DNA of 64,000 nucleotides from Pyronema omphalodes (lineage: Eukaryota; Ascomycota; Pezizomycetes; Pezizales; Pyronemataceae), in assembly GCA_024516155.1 (NCBI GenBank), contig JAJJXM010000083.1:170473-234472 (forward strand). Reading direction: 5' to 3'. Under the pieces are notes generated by a model that was given only the letters and a program-made list of their open reading frames with translations, did no database searches and was not told where the DNA came from. This document shows, piece by piece, positions 46,566-60,702 of the stretch; within the stretch, counting starts at the first letter, position 1, and every line of letters starts with the position of its first letter. Made by a program: the position numbers and the translations under genes.

Positions 46566-49262
46566 TTCCCGCCTACATATAGTCACCGGCCTCCTTGTTA
46601 GCAACTTAACCCTAGGGTCGATTACCCTAATTAAGGTTATCCATCTTCACCCTCTTACATCTGCCTTACGACACTACTCCTTCCATGCCGCAGATCTTAA
46701 ACCCGAAACTTGCGAACCATCGGCAACCAATATGTACCACTACCATATTGATCTAAGATACGTATGTACATATGCCCGAGAGAATAAAAAAAACTCAAGA
46801 TTAATAATCATTAAACTATCGGACCCTGAATATCTTTAAGCTACGGGTATATACGGCCGAATACATGATGCAAGGACTGTGGACATAGGCTGCAACTCGC
46901 TCCTGCTAACTCGGTCCTCGGAGGAGTGAAAGGATTCCAAAGATTCGGAAATCATTGTCTATGTCAACCTCAACGTCATCGGGATCGGCATACTCAGGAT
47001 ACCGAGTTCCCTGCTGATGATGTTTCTCACGAGTCATGAGCCATGTATACATATACCAAGTACGAATATAAACAACCACCAACTCACCAACTCATGAACC
47101 CAGCAACTCATCAACCCAGCAACAACAAACCACCACAATTCCACAATGATAAAACCGGAATGCATCCACAAGTATAATTTTCAAGCCGTTATCATCAACT
47201 TCTCGCAATCTTCCGGAGACTCTCGGGTTGAAACTGGATACCAAGTTCTTGGTCGCCGACCTCGGCGATTACTTGCCGGTATCACATGCGGTATAGTGAA
47301 GTATCCACAGAACTATGTATGTACAACAACATGGTTATGCAATCTGTGTTACCTTACCTGTGTGTGTATTTTTATTCCCTGTGTTTCTTTACATATTGGA
47401 AAAAAAAAAAAAAAAGAAAAAGAAAATTCAGGTACAGAACAGAGCGCATAGCATACGGTAGATCTATCCATGTATCCATGTATCTATCTATCTACAATAG
47501 CTCATACATACATAGCTAATCGGAAGTGCGGCTCACTCAAACTTGCGGACCGTAAGCTATATCGATATGATTTACATAGGTAGGCTGGTTTGTATAGCAT
47601 AGCACCGTGTGTTTTTTTTTTCTTGTTTTTTTTTTTCGGCTTTCGATTTTGGCCGCTCGGCGCTCGCACGTTGATGGTGCTTGGTGCTTGGTACTATGGT
47701 GCTATGGTGCTATGTATGGTAATCTTAAAGTACTGGTATATCTGGTATATAGATAGATATAATAACTAGGTACATATCCATAGAAAAGTCCTGTCTCATA
47801 GATATGGTCCTTTTTCTGGGATTATATCTCAGCTTCGAATCTCAGCCCGCCTGTTGCATCTGCTACGTTACACCCCTCCCCCACCGTCTCTCGTCCGCCG
47901 GAGAATTGAATCAACCCCTATATACCCGGCTTCTTCTATTTCTGCTGCTGCTGCTGCTGCTGCATACATAGATTATGGGTGTTACTGTATACATAGCATC
48001 TTGTATCTCGCATCTTGCATCTTCCTATCTCAACCAAAAAAAAAAAACCAAGCTCATCTCATCTCATCTCATATCCAGGTCATCACGAAAACATATACAC
48101 TATACTTGCCACGTCAATCCGATAAAGATAAAGAAAGATAAGGAATAGAAAAAAAGTCCTGATACTCCCGAATGGAATTGGAATGAGGTAGAGACGAAAT
48201 AAATCCGGAATAGGAAGTTTGTTGGAACTTATCTTGGATATGGGATGTTTTTATCTTCTATCTTCTATCTTCTATCTTCTATCTCAGATACTGTATACGA
48301 AATGTTTCCGGATTGGAATTGGGGAATGGAATGGGGAATGGAATGGGAGAAAAGAAGAAAAGAAGAAAAGAAGAAAATAGGAAACAGGAAGCATATTTCG
48401 ATTCAATTGATTCAATCAGTTGATCAAGATAGACAAATATCTCGGATACCTGGAATATCTCGAATATCTCGAATATCTCGAAAAGTCGATCCTCACAGAA
48501 TCTTACATACATACATCATAATAACTTACCGGATCAACTATCATCCTCCTCATCATCAACCCTATCTATCCAACTCCAACACCAACTCCAACTCCAACCC
48601 CATATCTATATCTATATCTATATCTATCTACACAACCATATTTCCTGCACTTCTGCACTTCCGCAGATCCCAAAAATTATAAAGAACTTGCTGGCGCTTA
48701 TCATATCTGCTAATCTGCTAATCTTTTGATCTTCTATCTTGATATATCTGTACAGGATAGGATAGGAGGGATAGGATAGGATAGGATAGGAGGGATAGGA
48801 TAAGATAGGACAACACAGCAAAGCACAGCAGCACAGCACAGCACAGGATGAGATGAGCTCAGATAGGACACCAACGACAGGATACGACGGAATAAGATAG
48901 GAGTTACATATTACGGCAAGTCTACGCATTTGGTTGCGTTCCAAGTAATATGCAATACGCACAGACTTAACTTTGGGGGGGAGATATAACAATCCCGTAT
49001 ATCCCGTCTATTCCCTCGAGCTACTTTTCTTCCCTTGGATGGGCTACGTTTATGTGTGCAAAAATGGGGGGGGAGGTTGATTGGATGGATGGATGATTGG
49101 AGGATTGGAGGAATGGATGGTATGTTATTTCCTTGGTCTTCCCTTGGTCTTCTTTGATTGTTTATGTTGAATTGTTTTTCTATTTTTTTGTTTCTTGGGG
49201 TTATGATATTAAGCTATTAAGCTATTATCCTATTAACCTTTCAACACTCCCTTGATACGGCC
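46566..49262. other. Intergenic, microsatellite-rich
   Basis: No firm gene. Simple repeats include poly-A/AAAAG at 47400-47425, GGTGCTATG near 47690, a (CTG)n run near 47944-47962, (TCTCA)n near 48056, ATCTTCT repeats at 48253-48282, AGAAAAGA near 48350, ATATCTCGA units at 48455-48480, (TATATC)n at 48603-48626 and GGATA/GGATAGGA at 48755-48810. The frames 47146-47451 and 48245-48682 are not convincing. Confidence 0.5.
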
Positions 49263-49529
49263 TTGATACCCTTAATACACTTAATACTCACATTACTTTC
49301 CGATTATTTACCTATTCCCATCATCCCTCCTTACCTCCTTACCTCCTTCCAATATCCCATATCCATCTATCCTACCCCTACCCCTACCCCACACTCCCCA
49401 GTATCCAAAGTCACCCACGTACCTACTAACACCCTCATCGGCGACTACAGATCCCCCATCCAATCCAATCCATCCCGCAACCGCAGCGTCAAACAAGCAT
49501 CAATAACCGCCCTACAACCCTATCCATGA
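49263..49529 (+). CDS. Possible exon of an unknown small gene
   Basis: The second half of this 88-codon frame (VSKVTHVPTNTLIGDYRSPI... to the stop) reads like ordinary protein and follows an acceptor-like CCCCAG at about 49396-49401. The first half is hydrophobic and partly made of Pro-Thr repeats, so it may be intronic. I cannot find the partner exons or a family. The microsatellite-rich surroundings make chance translation a real alternative. Confidence 0.2.
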   Translation: MIPLIHLILTLLSDYLPIPIIPPYLLTSFQYPISIYPTPTPTPHSPVSKVTHVPTNTLIGDYRSPIQSNPSRNRSVKQASITALQPYP

Positions 49530-50362
49530 CGTCGCCTAGCCATCCATCCAGTCCCTTAACCCTCCATCCATCCATCTATCCATTCAGCTCGGCGATTAAA
49601 ACAACCCGGCGACTACGACTGCGGCTGCGATTAAACGGCGACCTCGGAATCTCGGAGCCCTGGAGCATCGGGTCTTAAGCATCGTGCATCGGGTATCATT
49701 AGCGACTTCTTCACTAGTCACGTCTGATCACTCGAGTCTGGATACCGGCAGCGGAATTGGATACACGTGACACGTGATGCGGTGCTGGGGGTGCTGTGGG
49801 TGCAGTGGGTGCGCCACACTACCGCTACCGCTACCGCTATGGATACTGATACCGATACTACGCGGGGAAACTCCGAAGGGGTTTCTGGTTCCGGGTTTTT
49901 CCGGGTTTTTCGGGGTGGAAGGGGTGGCAAGGGTTGGAGAGGGGGGGGGGGGGGGCACGCGACGCGATATGATGCGATGACGCGATGACGGGGAAATTTG
50001 GGGGGGAGGGAGTATGGGGGGTATGGGGGGTATGATGGTGATGCGATACGGAGGAAGAGGAAGAGGAAGAAGAAGAGGAAAATGGGGACCTGGGAGGAGG
50101 AGGATTGGAGGATTGGAGGAATACAGCAAGGTTCTCGCTGCTATGGTGTTTCCTACATACGAGACTTCCTATGTCCCCCGGGTTCTACAAGCTCCACAAA
50201 TCCCCAAATCCACAAGCTCCACAAGCTCACCTCGAGTCCACAAATCCCCAAATCCACAAATCCACAAATCCCCAAATCCCCTCGAGTCCCCGAGTTCCTA
50301 CGATTCCTAAGTTCCCCGGAACCATATCTCAATCCTCAATACACCATCTCAGGTCGCCGACC
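49530..50362. other. Intergenic, simple repeats
   Basis: Contains CCATC repeats at 49560-49585, CGCTAC/GATAC repeats near 49818-49860, poly-G at about 49938-49955, GGGGGGTAT repeats near 50010-50030, GGAAGAGGAAGA purines near 50052, and CCACAAATCCCCAAAT repeats at 50195-50280. No gene is supported. Confidence 0.5.
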
Positions 50363-50539
50363 ATGAAACCCCCCAGCCCCAGTCCCGAACCCAGTATCTC
50401 CCGAACCCAGCCCCAGTCCCGGCCCCGACCCCGGAAAAACTTTACCACCTCCTACCACCTCCGAAACGATAACGGAATTTACTATGGTGGGTTTACGAAT
50501 TTCTTTACGATCTTGGCATTGCTGCTGGGGGGGTTGTAA
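50363..50539 (+). CDS. Possible small protein or last exon, 58 residues
   Basis: From the ATG after CTCAGGTCGCCGACC the frame codes a Pro/Ser/Arg-rich start, then NFTTSYHLRNDNGIYYGGFTN and a hydrophobic end FFTILALLLGGL. The C-terminal hydrophobic segment could be a membrane anchor. An acceptor-like CATCTCAG just upstream could make it a terminal exon. No family recognised. Confidence 0.2.
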   Translation: MKPPSPSPEPSISRTQPQSRPRPRKNFTTSYHLRNDNGIYYGGFTNFFTILALLLGGL

Positions 50540-53500
50540 CGGGGGGATTTAGTGTGACGGGGTGACACCCCTGGCACTGGCACTGATACACTGGCACCCC
50601 TGGCACTGGCACCCAGGGATCCCAGGGATCTCGGCTGCACTGAGGCTACACTGGGACTGGGCTGGGACTGGGCTGGGGATGGATATCGAGGGACAAGGAC
50701 GAGGGATCCTTGGTTCGATAATGGTTAACCTCCGATTCACCCGAGATCTCGAAAATAAGGATAGAGGGACTTTGGAACGAAACGAGGACAGGAAACGAGG
50801 ACCCGTTCTCGTGTACATATGGAGACTTCCGGAACGGTGGACCTGGTATAATCCGTGGCCTCCGCAGGCTGCGCAGGCTTAGAGAACGGAGATGCTCTGC
50901 GGAGGCGAAGGCGAAGGCGAAAGGGTCTAGAGAACTGCTTCAGTTCAAGCCTTTAAGCCTTGGAAAGTCCGGAGTCTCGAATCCTCAAAACTCCGAAGCT
51001 TCGAAGCTTCGAATCCTCGGAGAACTCGGAGTCGGAGAAGTCGGAGTCGGAGAACTCGGAGAACTTAGGAACTTAGGAACCCAGGGATTCAGACAGGCAC
51101 TCAGACAGGCACTCAAACTCAGACCCGGAGACCCCGGAAAACCCAGACTCGGAGTCTGTAGTCTGTAGTCTGTAGTCTGTAGTCTGTAGTCTATAGTCTG
51201 CAGTCTGTAGTCTGTAGTATGTACTATGACATACATACATACCTACCTACCTACCGTCCATACCATAGCATAGCATAGATACACTCTACACTCTAGCTAC
51301 GCTCTCTAGCCACAGACTACATACAGCACCATACGACGGCTCTGGCTCTGGTTCTGGTTCTGGTTCTGGTCCTGGTTCCGGGTGCTGCAAGACAGCAAGG
51401 CAGCGAGGCACTATTATGATAAGCTTTTTTGCTTTGCTTTACTTTGCTTTTCTTTGTTCTGAACTTAAAAAAGAAGCTCGGAAGAATCGGCCACTGCTAC
51501 GGCCACGGAGATGAAAGTGGAGATGAAAGTGGAGGTGGAAATGAAGCTTAAGCTTATGACAAAGGACGCAAACACATCTCATAACCCGGATAGATAGGCT
51601 CGGGGTGGAAGACTATCAGGCTATCAGACTATCAGGCTATCAGGCTATCAGACTATCGTATCAGACTATATGCGCTATGCAGTGATTCTTTGGGACCGAT
51701 GGGTTATACCTGGGTTGAGGGGATAAGGGGGGGGGGGGGGGGTATGGCTGTGGCTGGGATATGGCTGTGGCTGGGGATATGGCTATAGCTGTGGCTCGGG
51801 CTGGAGATATGGCTGGAGGATATGGCTGGAGATATGGCTGGAGATATGGCTATGATGGAATCCGATTTCACATAGATACATACATACACACGACGTCGTA
51901 TCGTATCGTATTTCAGTGTACTGTACCTGTACGTACCTGTACCTGGAAATCCAAGCCAAAAAACAGAGCTCAGAGCTCAGAGCTCACAGAAGCCAAGATC
52001 AATAATTATGACCAATAGAAACCCGGGGTCGATATTCGCCCTGGAAATGCTGGATAAGAGGCTAGGGATAGAATATACCGGATACCACAACAAACGAATA
52101 CCATAACACTATGGCACTATGGTACTACATATGGACAAAAAGCACGGACGTTGGATAGGCGTATGGTGGTTGTATTACTCGGAGGCTTGGACTGCTCGGA
52201 CTGCTCGCGTGCTTGCTTGGTTACCTTGCTTGGTTACTGGTTACTTGGTCAAGATACAGTACAATGCTACACTACAATGCAACAATGCAATGCAGGTCGC
52301 CGAAAGATACGGTTTGGTTTGGTTGGTTTGCAGCAGCAGCAGCAGCAACCAGCAACCAGCAGCATGGGCGAACGATATGATTCGGTAAAGATATGCCGAA
52401 AGACGAAAGACGAAAGACAAAAGACAAAAGATAATCGGAGCGATAGATAGGAAAATCTTATGGATTATGGGTTATGGGTTATGGTATGGTGTATACAGAT
52501 TTTCTTTTTGACCGGAGTTGGAATGAGGGGGTGATTACCAGTATCACCACCAGCAGCAGCAACAGCAACACCAGAAGCAGCACCACGACGTATGGTCGGC
52601 GAAGAGCGAACGGGATTAGAGTTACAGGGTACGATATGATATCTACATAATCGATTCGGATAAATATCTTTGGAGCTTGGTGTGGGGTTGAAATTGTGAG
52701 AAGGGAAAAAAGCTTTTTTGAACGGCGACCAACGAGCGACCAACGATCGGCCCATCAGCCATCAGAAAGAAAGAAGCATGGGAGACATGGAGATAAAGAT
52801 ATTACACAAGGGATTATTGTCACCGTCACCGTCACCGTCACAGTCACCGTATGTACGCAAGATTAACGGATTAACGGATTTAACGGATTTTTAACGAGCC
52901 CCTTGTTATTTTTTTCTTTTTTGTCATTTTGATAAGAAAGTTGGGGGAACACAAGATTTAGGCCTTATTAATTAATCTCTGGTTACACGCATAACCATAT
53001 GTAAACTGTGACGTCGGTCGGGGTTTCAAACTACCTTTGGATGAACCTGGTCGTGGAGTGCAGCGGCGATTAAAGAATGGGCACGAGATGAACCGTGGAG
53101 GTTGTTTGATGCTTTTTTTTTTTTTTTTTTTTTGCCTGGCGAGGATCGATGATGGAAGGCGTACCAGAGAAAAGAGCAAGCGGAAAGGGAAAGGGAAAAA
53201 CGCGTCTTTCTTTCCTCTTACACACTTCTCCTTAGTCTGAGGGGTAAGAGCCACAGCCGTAAAAGGGAAGATTCCGTGTGTTTGAGCTTATCGCTGGCTT
53301 ATGACTGGTCGCTCGGGAAGGAAACGAAAAAACACTAGATTGGCTTAGTTCGCCTGCTGATTAAGGTTCGAACTGACTCGATGACCTGGTTTCTTTTACG
53401 TACAATTTTTCTTCTCGTTAGAATTTCCAGACGTTTGCTGCGGATGCAAACTGCTGTCTGCGCTTCCTTCTATGACGGACGGAATGCTGCCACCAAGGAC

Positions 53501-54590
53501 ACGCCTAACCCTGTCTGCTCCCGTATATGGTTGAAGTCAAAAAATGGATCGTGTTTATCGTAACCGTGGAACTGCTGACCGACAGTCTTTACATACTCGG
53601 GACTTTTCACTTTAGGGTAGGTGTAGATGTTACTGGAGATGAGCTGTGAGGATTTTATTTGGTGTTTTGTTACTAAAGAGATGAGCTGTAAGAATCTCAT
53701 TCCGTGTTCCTGACAAACAGACCAGACCAGTTCAATCCAGTCCAGTCCCTTCATGAGGCAAAACAAACTTTTGTTGCCTTAGCTGACTTGACCTGACTTG
53801 AAGGGAAGCCAAACCAAATCCATTTTCTTCTCAACCTGTTCTGTTCTATTCTGTTCTGCACCGCCGCCCATCGCATGCGCCGCCAGAGTCCCCGAACCAA
53901 ACCCCAGCAAAAAAAAACCCCGTCTTTAAACCCCGTCCACAAAATCACCCCCCCCCCCCCCGCCGTCTCCACGTCCCTAGCCGCTATCGGCATCCCTGCA
54001 AATTCTCGCGTGGTTGCCGGCGTGACTCCAAGAGCCCTGCGCGCCGCCGTGTGCAACCCGAAACTTCCGGAATCTGATAGCAGACGACACTATTTTTTTT
54101 CCTGTACCTCCCGAACCCCCCGTCGAGCCCCGTTCGCCTCCTCCTCTTCCCCCCCCCCCCCCCCCCCGCCGACCCAGTCCGACATGGTATCGAGAGAATT
54201 TGACAGTGTAGTCAGCGAGGAGAGCAAGGGATCAAGCAGGATGGAAGTATTAGCAGGAAGAGAAATCAGGATCAGAGTACAGTACAGGACAGTATTAGTA
54301 TCAGAACAGTAAAAAGTAATCAAGAGATGAGCATTCATTCTAACAGTCAGCAGAATCAGATGAAGAGAATTTCATAAAAAAAAAACCTTTGCGGTGGACC
54401 CTGGTTGCCCCAGATTGCCTCCCCCCCTTCCCCCCAAATTCATCCTCCTCGCTGCGAAGCCCATCGCGTCCCAGACTCAAGCGGCAAATTCTAAGGCCCC
54501 ACCTCCACTGATTGCTGCAACGCGCGATCAGCATGCACCAACGTAGCAGGGTCGGAAAATCATGATCGTGGTTAGTCTGGGACCGGGTGC
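50540..54590. other. Intergenic, microsatellite-rich
   Basis: No gene supported. Notable simple repeats: CTGGCAC units at 50570-50610, CTGGGACTGGG at 50648-50670, GTCTGTA units at 51155-51210, CTGGTT units at 51350-51380, ACTATCAGG units at 51612-51655, GGCTGGAGATAT units at 51725-51850, (GCA)n near 52330, ACCGTC units at 52820-52848, poly-T at 53110-53132, and C runs at 53948-53960 and 54152-54168. The frame 53875-54312 spans two C runs and has no domain. Confidence 0.5.
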
Positions 54591-54591
54591 A

Positions 54592-54617
54592 CTATCGCGC
54601 TACAGCATACGCTATCG
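54592..54617 (+). promoter_or_regulatory. Two GATA-factor-type sites upstream of gdhA
   Basis: CTATCG occurs at 54592-54597 and 54612-54617, each the reverse complement of CGATAG, which fits HGATAR. In Aspergillus and Neurospora, nitrogen genes including NADP-GDH respond to GATA factors (AreA/NIT2). The sites lie about 280-300 bases before the start codon. Two hexamers can arise by chance, so the role is inferred. Confidence 0.3.
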
Positions 54618-54894
54618 CTCCCCCGGGGCGGCGGAGAGTCAGGATATGCGTTTGGATGTCTAATGCTATTTACCTGTCGATTCCGATGCTTGAAGTAGAG
54701 CGACGACTTTAAAGACCCCCCTCTTCCCCGGCATCTTCAATCTCCATCCTGCTCATCAGCATTGTATCATCAGCTCGAACAAAAAAAACAGCCTTACAAC
54801 AATCTTTCGAGTTTCCGTTGCTATTCATTTAGTTCAACGTTCAACAATAATAACAACAACAAATCAACCAACTTCCACTTCATCAACTTTCAAA

Positions 54895-56390
<1,496 letters not shown>

Positions 56391-57369
56391 ATGTATCGCC
56401 CCTAATATGGCGGACATTCTACATCGGTTCTTTAATCAACTATTAAAGATCCCGGTGTTTGTAACATATAGATAATTTGCTTTTTTTTTTGTTTTTTGTT
56501 TTGTTCGAAATGATTTGTTTTTTGTTGGTGTTCAAGTTGGGTTATTGGTTTTGGGAATGGGAAAAAAAGAAGAAAACAGGACTCAATAACCATGGTTGTT
56601 TTTTACCGGGCTGGGACTGGGATGGAGCTGGGGTTTTTGTTGTTGTTTTGGTTTTTTGTTTTTTTTACTTGTTGAACTTGTTCTCGGACTTGGTCTTTTT
56701 TTTTTTTTGGTCTACGAATTGTTATGAGTAGCATGAATATTGTATATTTCAAAATTTGGTTCTTGGTGTAAAGGATTTTTGAACTGTGAATTGATTGGGA
56801 CTTGAACGGGGGGGTGGTGGTGGTTATTAGGGAGAAATGTGGAAATCAAGCTTTAGTGAGGATGATAGGATTGACATTGCTGATCGGTATGCTGGGGATG
56901 TCATTACCCCCGCAATTTGATGTGGAAGAGTGCGTAGGTAATCAAGATAACTCGCAGAAACAGAAATGGGATCGGAGAATTTTTGCCGTGGGGTGTTGCG
57001 GTGGGGTGTGGGCTGGGGTGTGGGTTGGGGGTGGGGGTGGGGTGTGGTGGGTTGGGGTGCGTGTGGTGGGAGGTAACGGTGGATATGGAAGGTGAGCACA
57101 AGCACCAAGACAAGACTGACTGACTGACTGAAAAGATATGGATATGGATTATGGATATGGATATGGATTCAGGATACAATGATAAGATACAATGAAGGAT
57201 AGATATCGGGGATTTATTATATCAGGATATCAGGATATCAGGATATCAGGGATTTATTATATCAGGATAGGGGATTTATTATATCGACGACATCAGGATT
57301 TATATCGACGACATCAGGATATCAGGGTATGTCGTACGTCGCACGTCGCATGTCGTAGAGTTATATGAG
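56391..57369. other. gdhA 3' flank and intergenic DNA
   Basis: T-rich sequence follows the gdhA stop (poly-T with TTTTGTTTT at 56480-56520 and 56690-56710), probably containing the 3' UTR. Later come GGGTGTGGG repeats (57000-57060), GACTGACTGACTGA (57114-57130), GGATATGGAT repeats and TCAGGATA repeats (57225-57270). No gene is seen. Confidence 0.5.
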
Positions 57370-58130
57370 GGTTTGATTGGGGGGAATGGGGGATTTTGAG
57401 GGATGCGGCGGCGGGGATTTTGAGGGATGCGGCGGCGGGGATGGGGTTTTTTTTGGTGGAGAATGGGGGATTTTGGGGATGCGGCGGCGGGGATGGGATG
57501 GGGCGGCGGGCGGGATGAGGATTGGGCGGGATGGGGGATTTGTGGGGGCGGGATTTGGAGGGCGGGGCGGAGAGGGCGGGCATGGGATGGGCGGGCGGGA
57601 TGGTGATACTGGGGGGGATCGGTGGGGCGGGGATGGGCATGGTGATGGGCGGGATGGGCATGGTGATGGGCGGGGATGGGATGGGCGGGCTTCGGTATCG
57701 GTATCGGTTTCATCGGTATCGCCTTCAATCCGCCTTCGATCCGTCTCCGCCTCCCGCCTTCGATCCGCCTCCGCCTTCGATCCGCCTCCGCCTTCAATCC
57801 GCCTCCGCCTTCGATCCGCCTCCGCCTTCGATCCGCCTCCGCCTCCGCCTTCGGTTTCGGCTTCGGTTTCGGGCTTCGGGTATCGGTATCGGTATCGGCT
57901 TCGGTATCGGTTTCGGGTCGCAGAGGTCGCAGAGGTCGCAAAGGTCGCAAAAGTCGCAGAGGCCACGGGAGTTACGGAAGTCGTGGCAGTATCGGAGAGA
58001 AGGTTGGGTTGGGTTGGGTTGGGGGGGGGATGAGGGGGGGGGATGAGGGGGGGGGATGAGGGGGGGGGATGAGGGGGGGGGATGAGGGGGGGGGATTGAG
58101 GGGGGGGGATGAGGGGGGGGATGGGTTGGG
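57370..58130. repeat. G-rich low-complexity block
   Basis: Three zones: GGGATGCGGCGGCGGGGATTTTGAG and GGGCGGGATGGG units (57370-57690), a tandem CGCCTCCGCCTTCGATC array (57725-57860), then TCGGTATCGG and CGCAGAGGT units (57860-57970), and finally GGGGGGGATGAG units (58018-58125). All long frames here are repeat translations. Multiple runs of four or more G could form quadruplexes on the plus strand. Confidence 0.8.
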
Positions 58131-58457
58131 TTATGGGTTGGGTTTGGATATGAGGTTCGGGATTCGGGACATGAGACTCGGGACAGGAGATTCGGGGCAT
58201 GAGATACCGATACCGATACCGATACCAGATTAGAGTCCTAGGTGTGCTTGCGTGCTCGCGTGCTGGGGTTCATCGGGCCTGGGTGCAACACATAGATGGT
58301 GAACGATAAGATGGTCGCGCGACATCACGATTTCTGTAACACGAACTTATGAACTTATGAACTCGCTGCATCAGGACATCGGGATATCACGAACTCGAAC
58401 TCGAATTCATGAACTCATGAACCCATGAACCCATCAACCAGCAACCAGCACACAGTA
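58131..58457. other. Intergenic, simple repeats
   Basis: Contains GGGTTATGGGTTGGGTTT-type sequence, (CGATAC)n near 58208-58228, and CATGAAC repeats at 58340-58440. Nothing gene-like is seen. Confidence 0.5.
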
Positions 58458-58538
58458 CGAGGTGCTGGACAAAAGTGACCGTCACTTTTCTGTGCTAAGC
58501 GCCGCGCGGGGTGACGATGACTTTTGTCCAGCACCTCG
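58458..58538. mobile_element. 81-bp palindromic MITE, complete copy B
   Basis: Flanked by TA (58456-58457 and 58539-58540). It starts CGAGGTGCTGGACAAAAGT and ends with the exact complement ACTTTTGTCCAGCACCTCG. The inverted repeats continue to about 28 bp with three mismatches (GACCGTCAC versus CATCGTCAC), leaving a GC-rich loop of about 25 bases (CTAAGCGCCGCGCGG). TA flanks and such termini suit a Tc1/mariner-derived MITE. A damaged inverted copy lies at 38356-38426. Confidence 0.8.
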
Positions 58539-58540
58539 TA

Positions 58541-60583
58541 CACGATAACCATACCAACCACCCCACGAATCCCCTAATCATCCACCTATCTCATCAGTTT
58601 ACAACAGCAGCAAGTAAGCAAGTAAGTAAGTACAGCGCAGACGATACCCCATCTTCACCTTCACTCTTCATAAATAAATAACCATATAGGACTTATCTAT
58701 CTATCTATCTATCTATCTATGTATCTACAGTCAAGCACAAGCACAAGCACAAACAGTGGTGATGATGCCGATTATTATGATACGGAACCACCATACATAG
58801 TTAATAAAACTCCCTAGTGGCCTGATTATACGTAAGTTCAGCATCCAAAAAAAACTCGCTATGGTGCGCGTATACTCCGCTTTCAGCCTGCGAACGAACG
58901 GAAAATGTTTTTATGACTCCTTGGAGTTTGTAGCTTGCTTACTCTGACTCGGCTCCTGAATCCGGAATCCGGAACTTAGATACAGACGCTATCGATATGT
59001 ATACGCATACGCACAGCCACCCGAGAATCGAGGAATTCGCCTCCTCAACCACCCCCCCCCCCCCCCCCCCCGGAGCCACGATGATAACTGACGACAGACA
59101 AAACAGACGAAGAAAACTAACAAACCACACAACGCCACTATGTACGTACATAGACAAGACTAGGCGAAGTTCCTTGGTATGTATAGACTACGGAACGGTA
59201 AGGTCACGAAGATACTTAGCTACATAACGTATCGTGCGCTAAGATATTATGGTACGTAATAGTTCCGTGGCGTTGAAAGTACGGTCGATATTTCGTGGCG
59301 AAGCTGGGGACTGGGGACTAGGGAACTGGGGGCTGAGGAGATTCCAGATTTCGGATTCCAGATTCCAGATTCATACTACAGTCGTGTATATACCATATAC
59401 CATATACCATACAGCTGAGAAGAAACTCTGGGTGGTGAGTGGTGCTGCTTGGGGATCAAGGGGGCTGAGAGGAATGGGATAGAGATGGGATAGGGATAGA
59501 GATAGGATGGAATATTGAGATTCGTGGTGGGTGGTTGATAGTGGTAGGGAATGGGGTTTGCTTTGGCCTTGAGGGTTGCTTTGGCTTCAGGCTTGAGGTT
59601 TGCTTTGGGCTCTTGGGATCGTCGGTATCACCGGGCTTCCTGGGCCCCAAGGGCCCCAAGGGTTCCTCCGGGCTCTCTGGGCTCCCAGGACTCCAAGGAC
59701 TCCCAGGGTTCCCAGGGTTCCAACTTCCCAGGGTTCCTAGGTCCCAGGTTCCCGATAATGGCATGGCGAGAACGTCTAGGGAGGAGTTATTTATGACATC
59801 TTACAACCTCACCCGTGACGGGGTTGATGATAGATAGACCCCACACTAAATCTCGGAATCTTAAGGGATCCATCAACATCAAAGATCTACATATCGGAAT
59901 CTTAAGGGATCTACAATGAGCGGCATCCGTAAGGCTTGAGGTTAAAGTTATCGCACCATACGGAGTTGGAGTTGATGTTCACCAGACTAAATAAACTATT
60001 TCTGGGATCCTGTACTATGTAAAGTATCAAAGATTCCTGGGATACTTGCAATAATAATAGAAAAAAAACTTGGAATGAATTGTATGCGGGTTGGGAAACA
60101 ATTATCTTGATGTATCCTGCTATATTTGGGTATAGATAACATACAAGGCTTAAACTTAACAAGATACTTACCTTACCTTACGTACATAGACAGTATTCAG
60201 TGGCATTCCTTTTCACAGGGGTCGAGATTTCTTGCATCTATGGAACCATCCATACATACACGCCATACGTAAACGAAAATCAACCAAAGAGTGGTCCTAA
60301 TTCTCCTAAGCGTGGCGAAATTGATACACATACATACATATATCGATCTAGATATGACGACAAACGACAGAAACCTAGCTATGTAGCTCCCTGGATACCC
60401 GAATTATCATATGTACATACATAGCTAACCGCTGGAACTGCAGGCGTGTTGTATGTATGTATGTATGTATGTATGTATATACATATCCCACATTATAGCA
60501 CCGGTTACGGTGTCTATGTCATCGTATCGATGATAAACTATGTATCATACTGTACCTGCCTGTCGGTTGATATCAATATACCG
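58541..60583. other. Intergenic, no gene seen
   Basis: Contains (CTAT)n at 58694-58722, a poly-C run at 59048-59070, GATTCCAGA repeats near 59340-59370, TATACCATA repeats near 59388-59412, collagen-like GGGCTCCC/GGTTCCCAGG repeats (59635-59750) and (GTAT)n at 60449-60478. The Gly-X-Y peptide at 59535-59837 comes from the repeat, not from a collagen gene. Confidence 0.5.
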
Positions 60584-60702
60584 TTACCATTACCATTACC
60601 ATTACCATTACCATTACCATTACCATTACCATTACCATTACCATTACCATTACCATTACCATTACCATTACCATTACCATTACCATTACCATTACCATTA
60701 CC
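60584..60702. repeat. (TTACCA)n hexanucleotide array, about 20 copies
   Basis: Nearly 20 perfect copies of TTACCA. It reads Pro-Leu on the plus strand and Val-Met on the minus strand, which explains the overlapping frames. It is followed by GGCACA and GAGGGC mini-repeats to 60739. Confidence 0.95.

Noticed and set aside
57300..58200. Pro/Arg-rich frames of 115-279 codons on both strands
   Set aside because: They translate the G-rich and CGCCTCCGC tandem repeats, several frames are open at once, and no initiation context or domain is evident.
59535..59837. Collagen-like Gly-X-Y protein
   Set aside because: The Gly-X-Y pattern comes from a short GGGCTCCC/GGTTCCCAGG repeat, is only about 15 triplets long and overlaps equally long frames in other phases.
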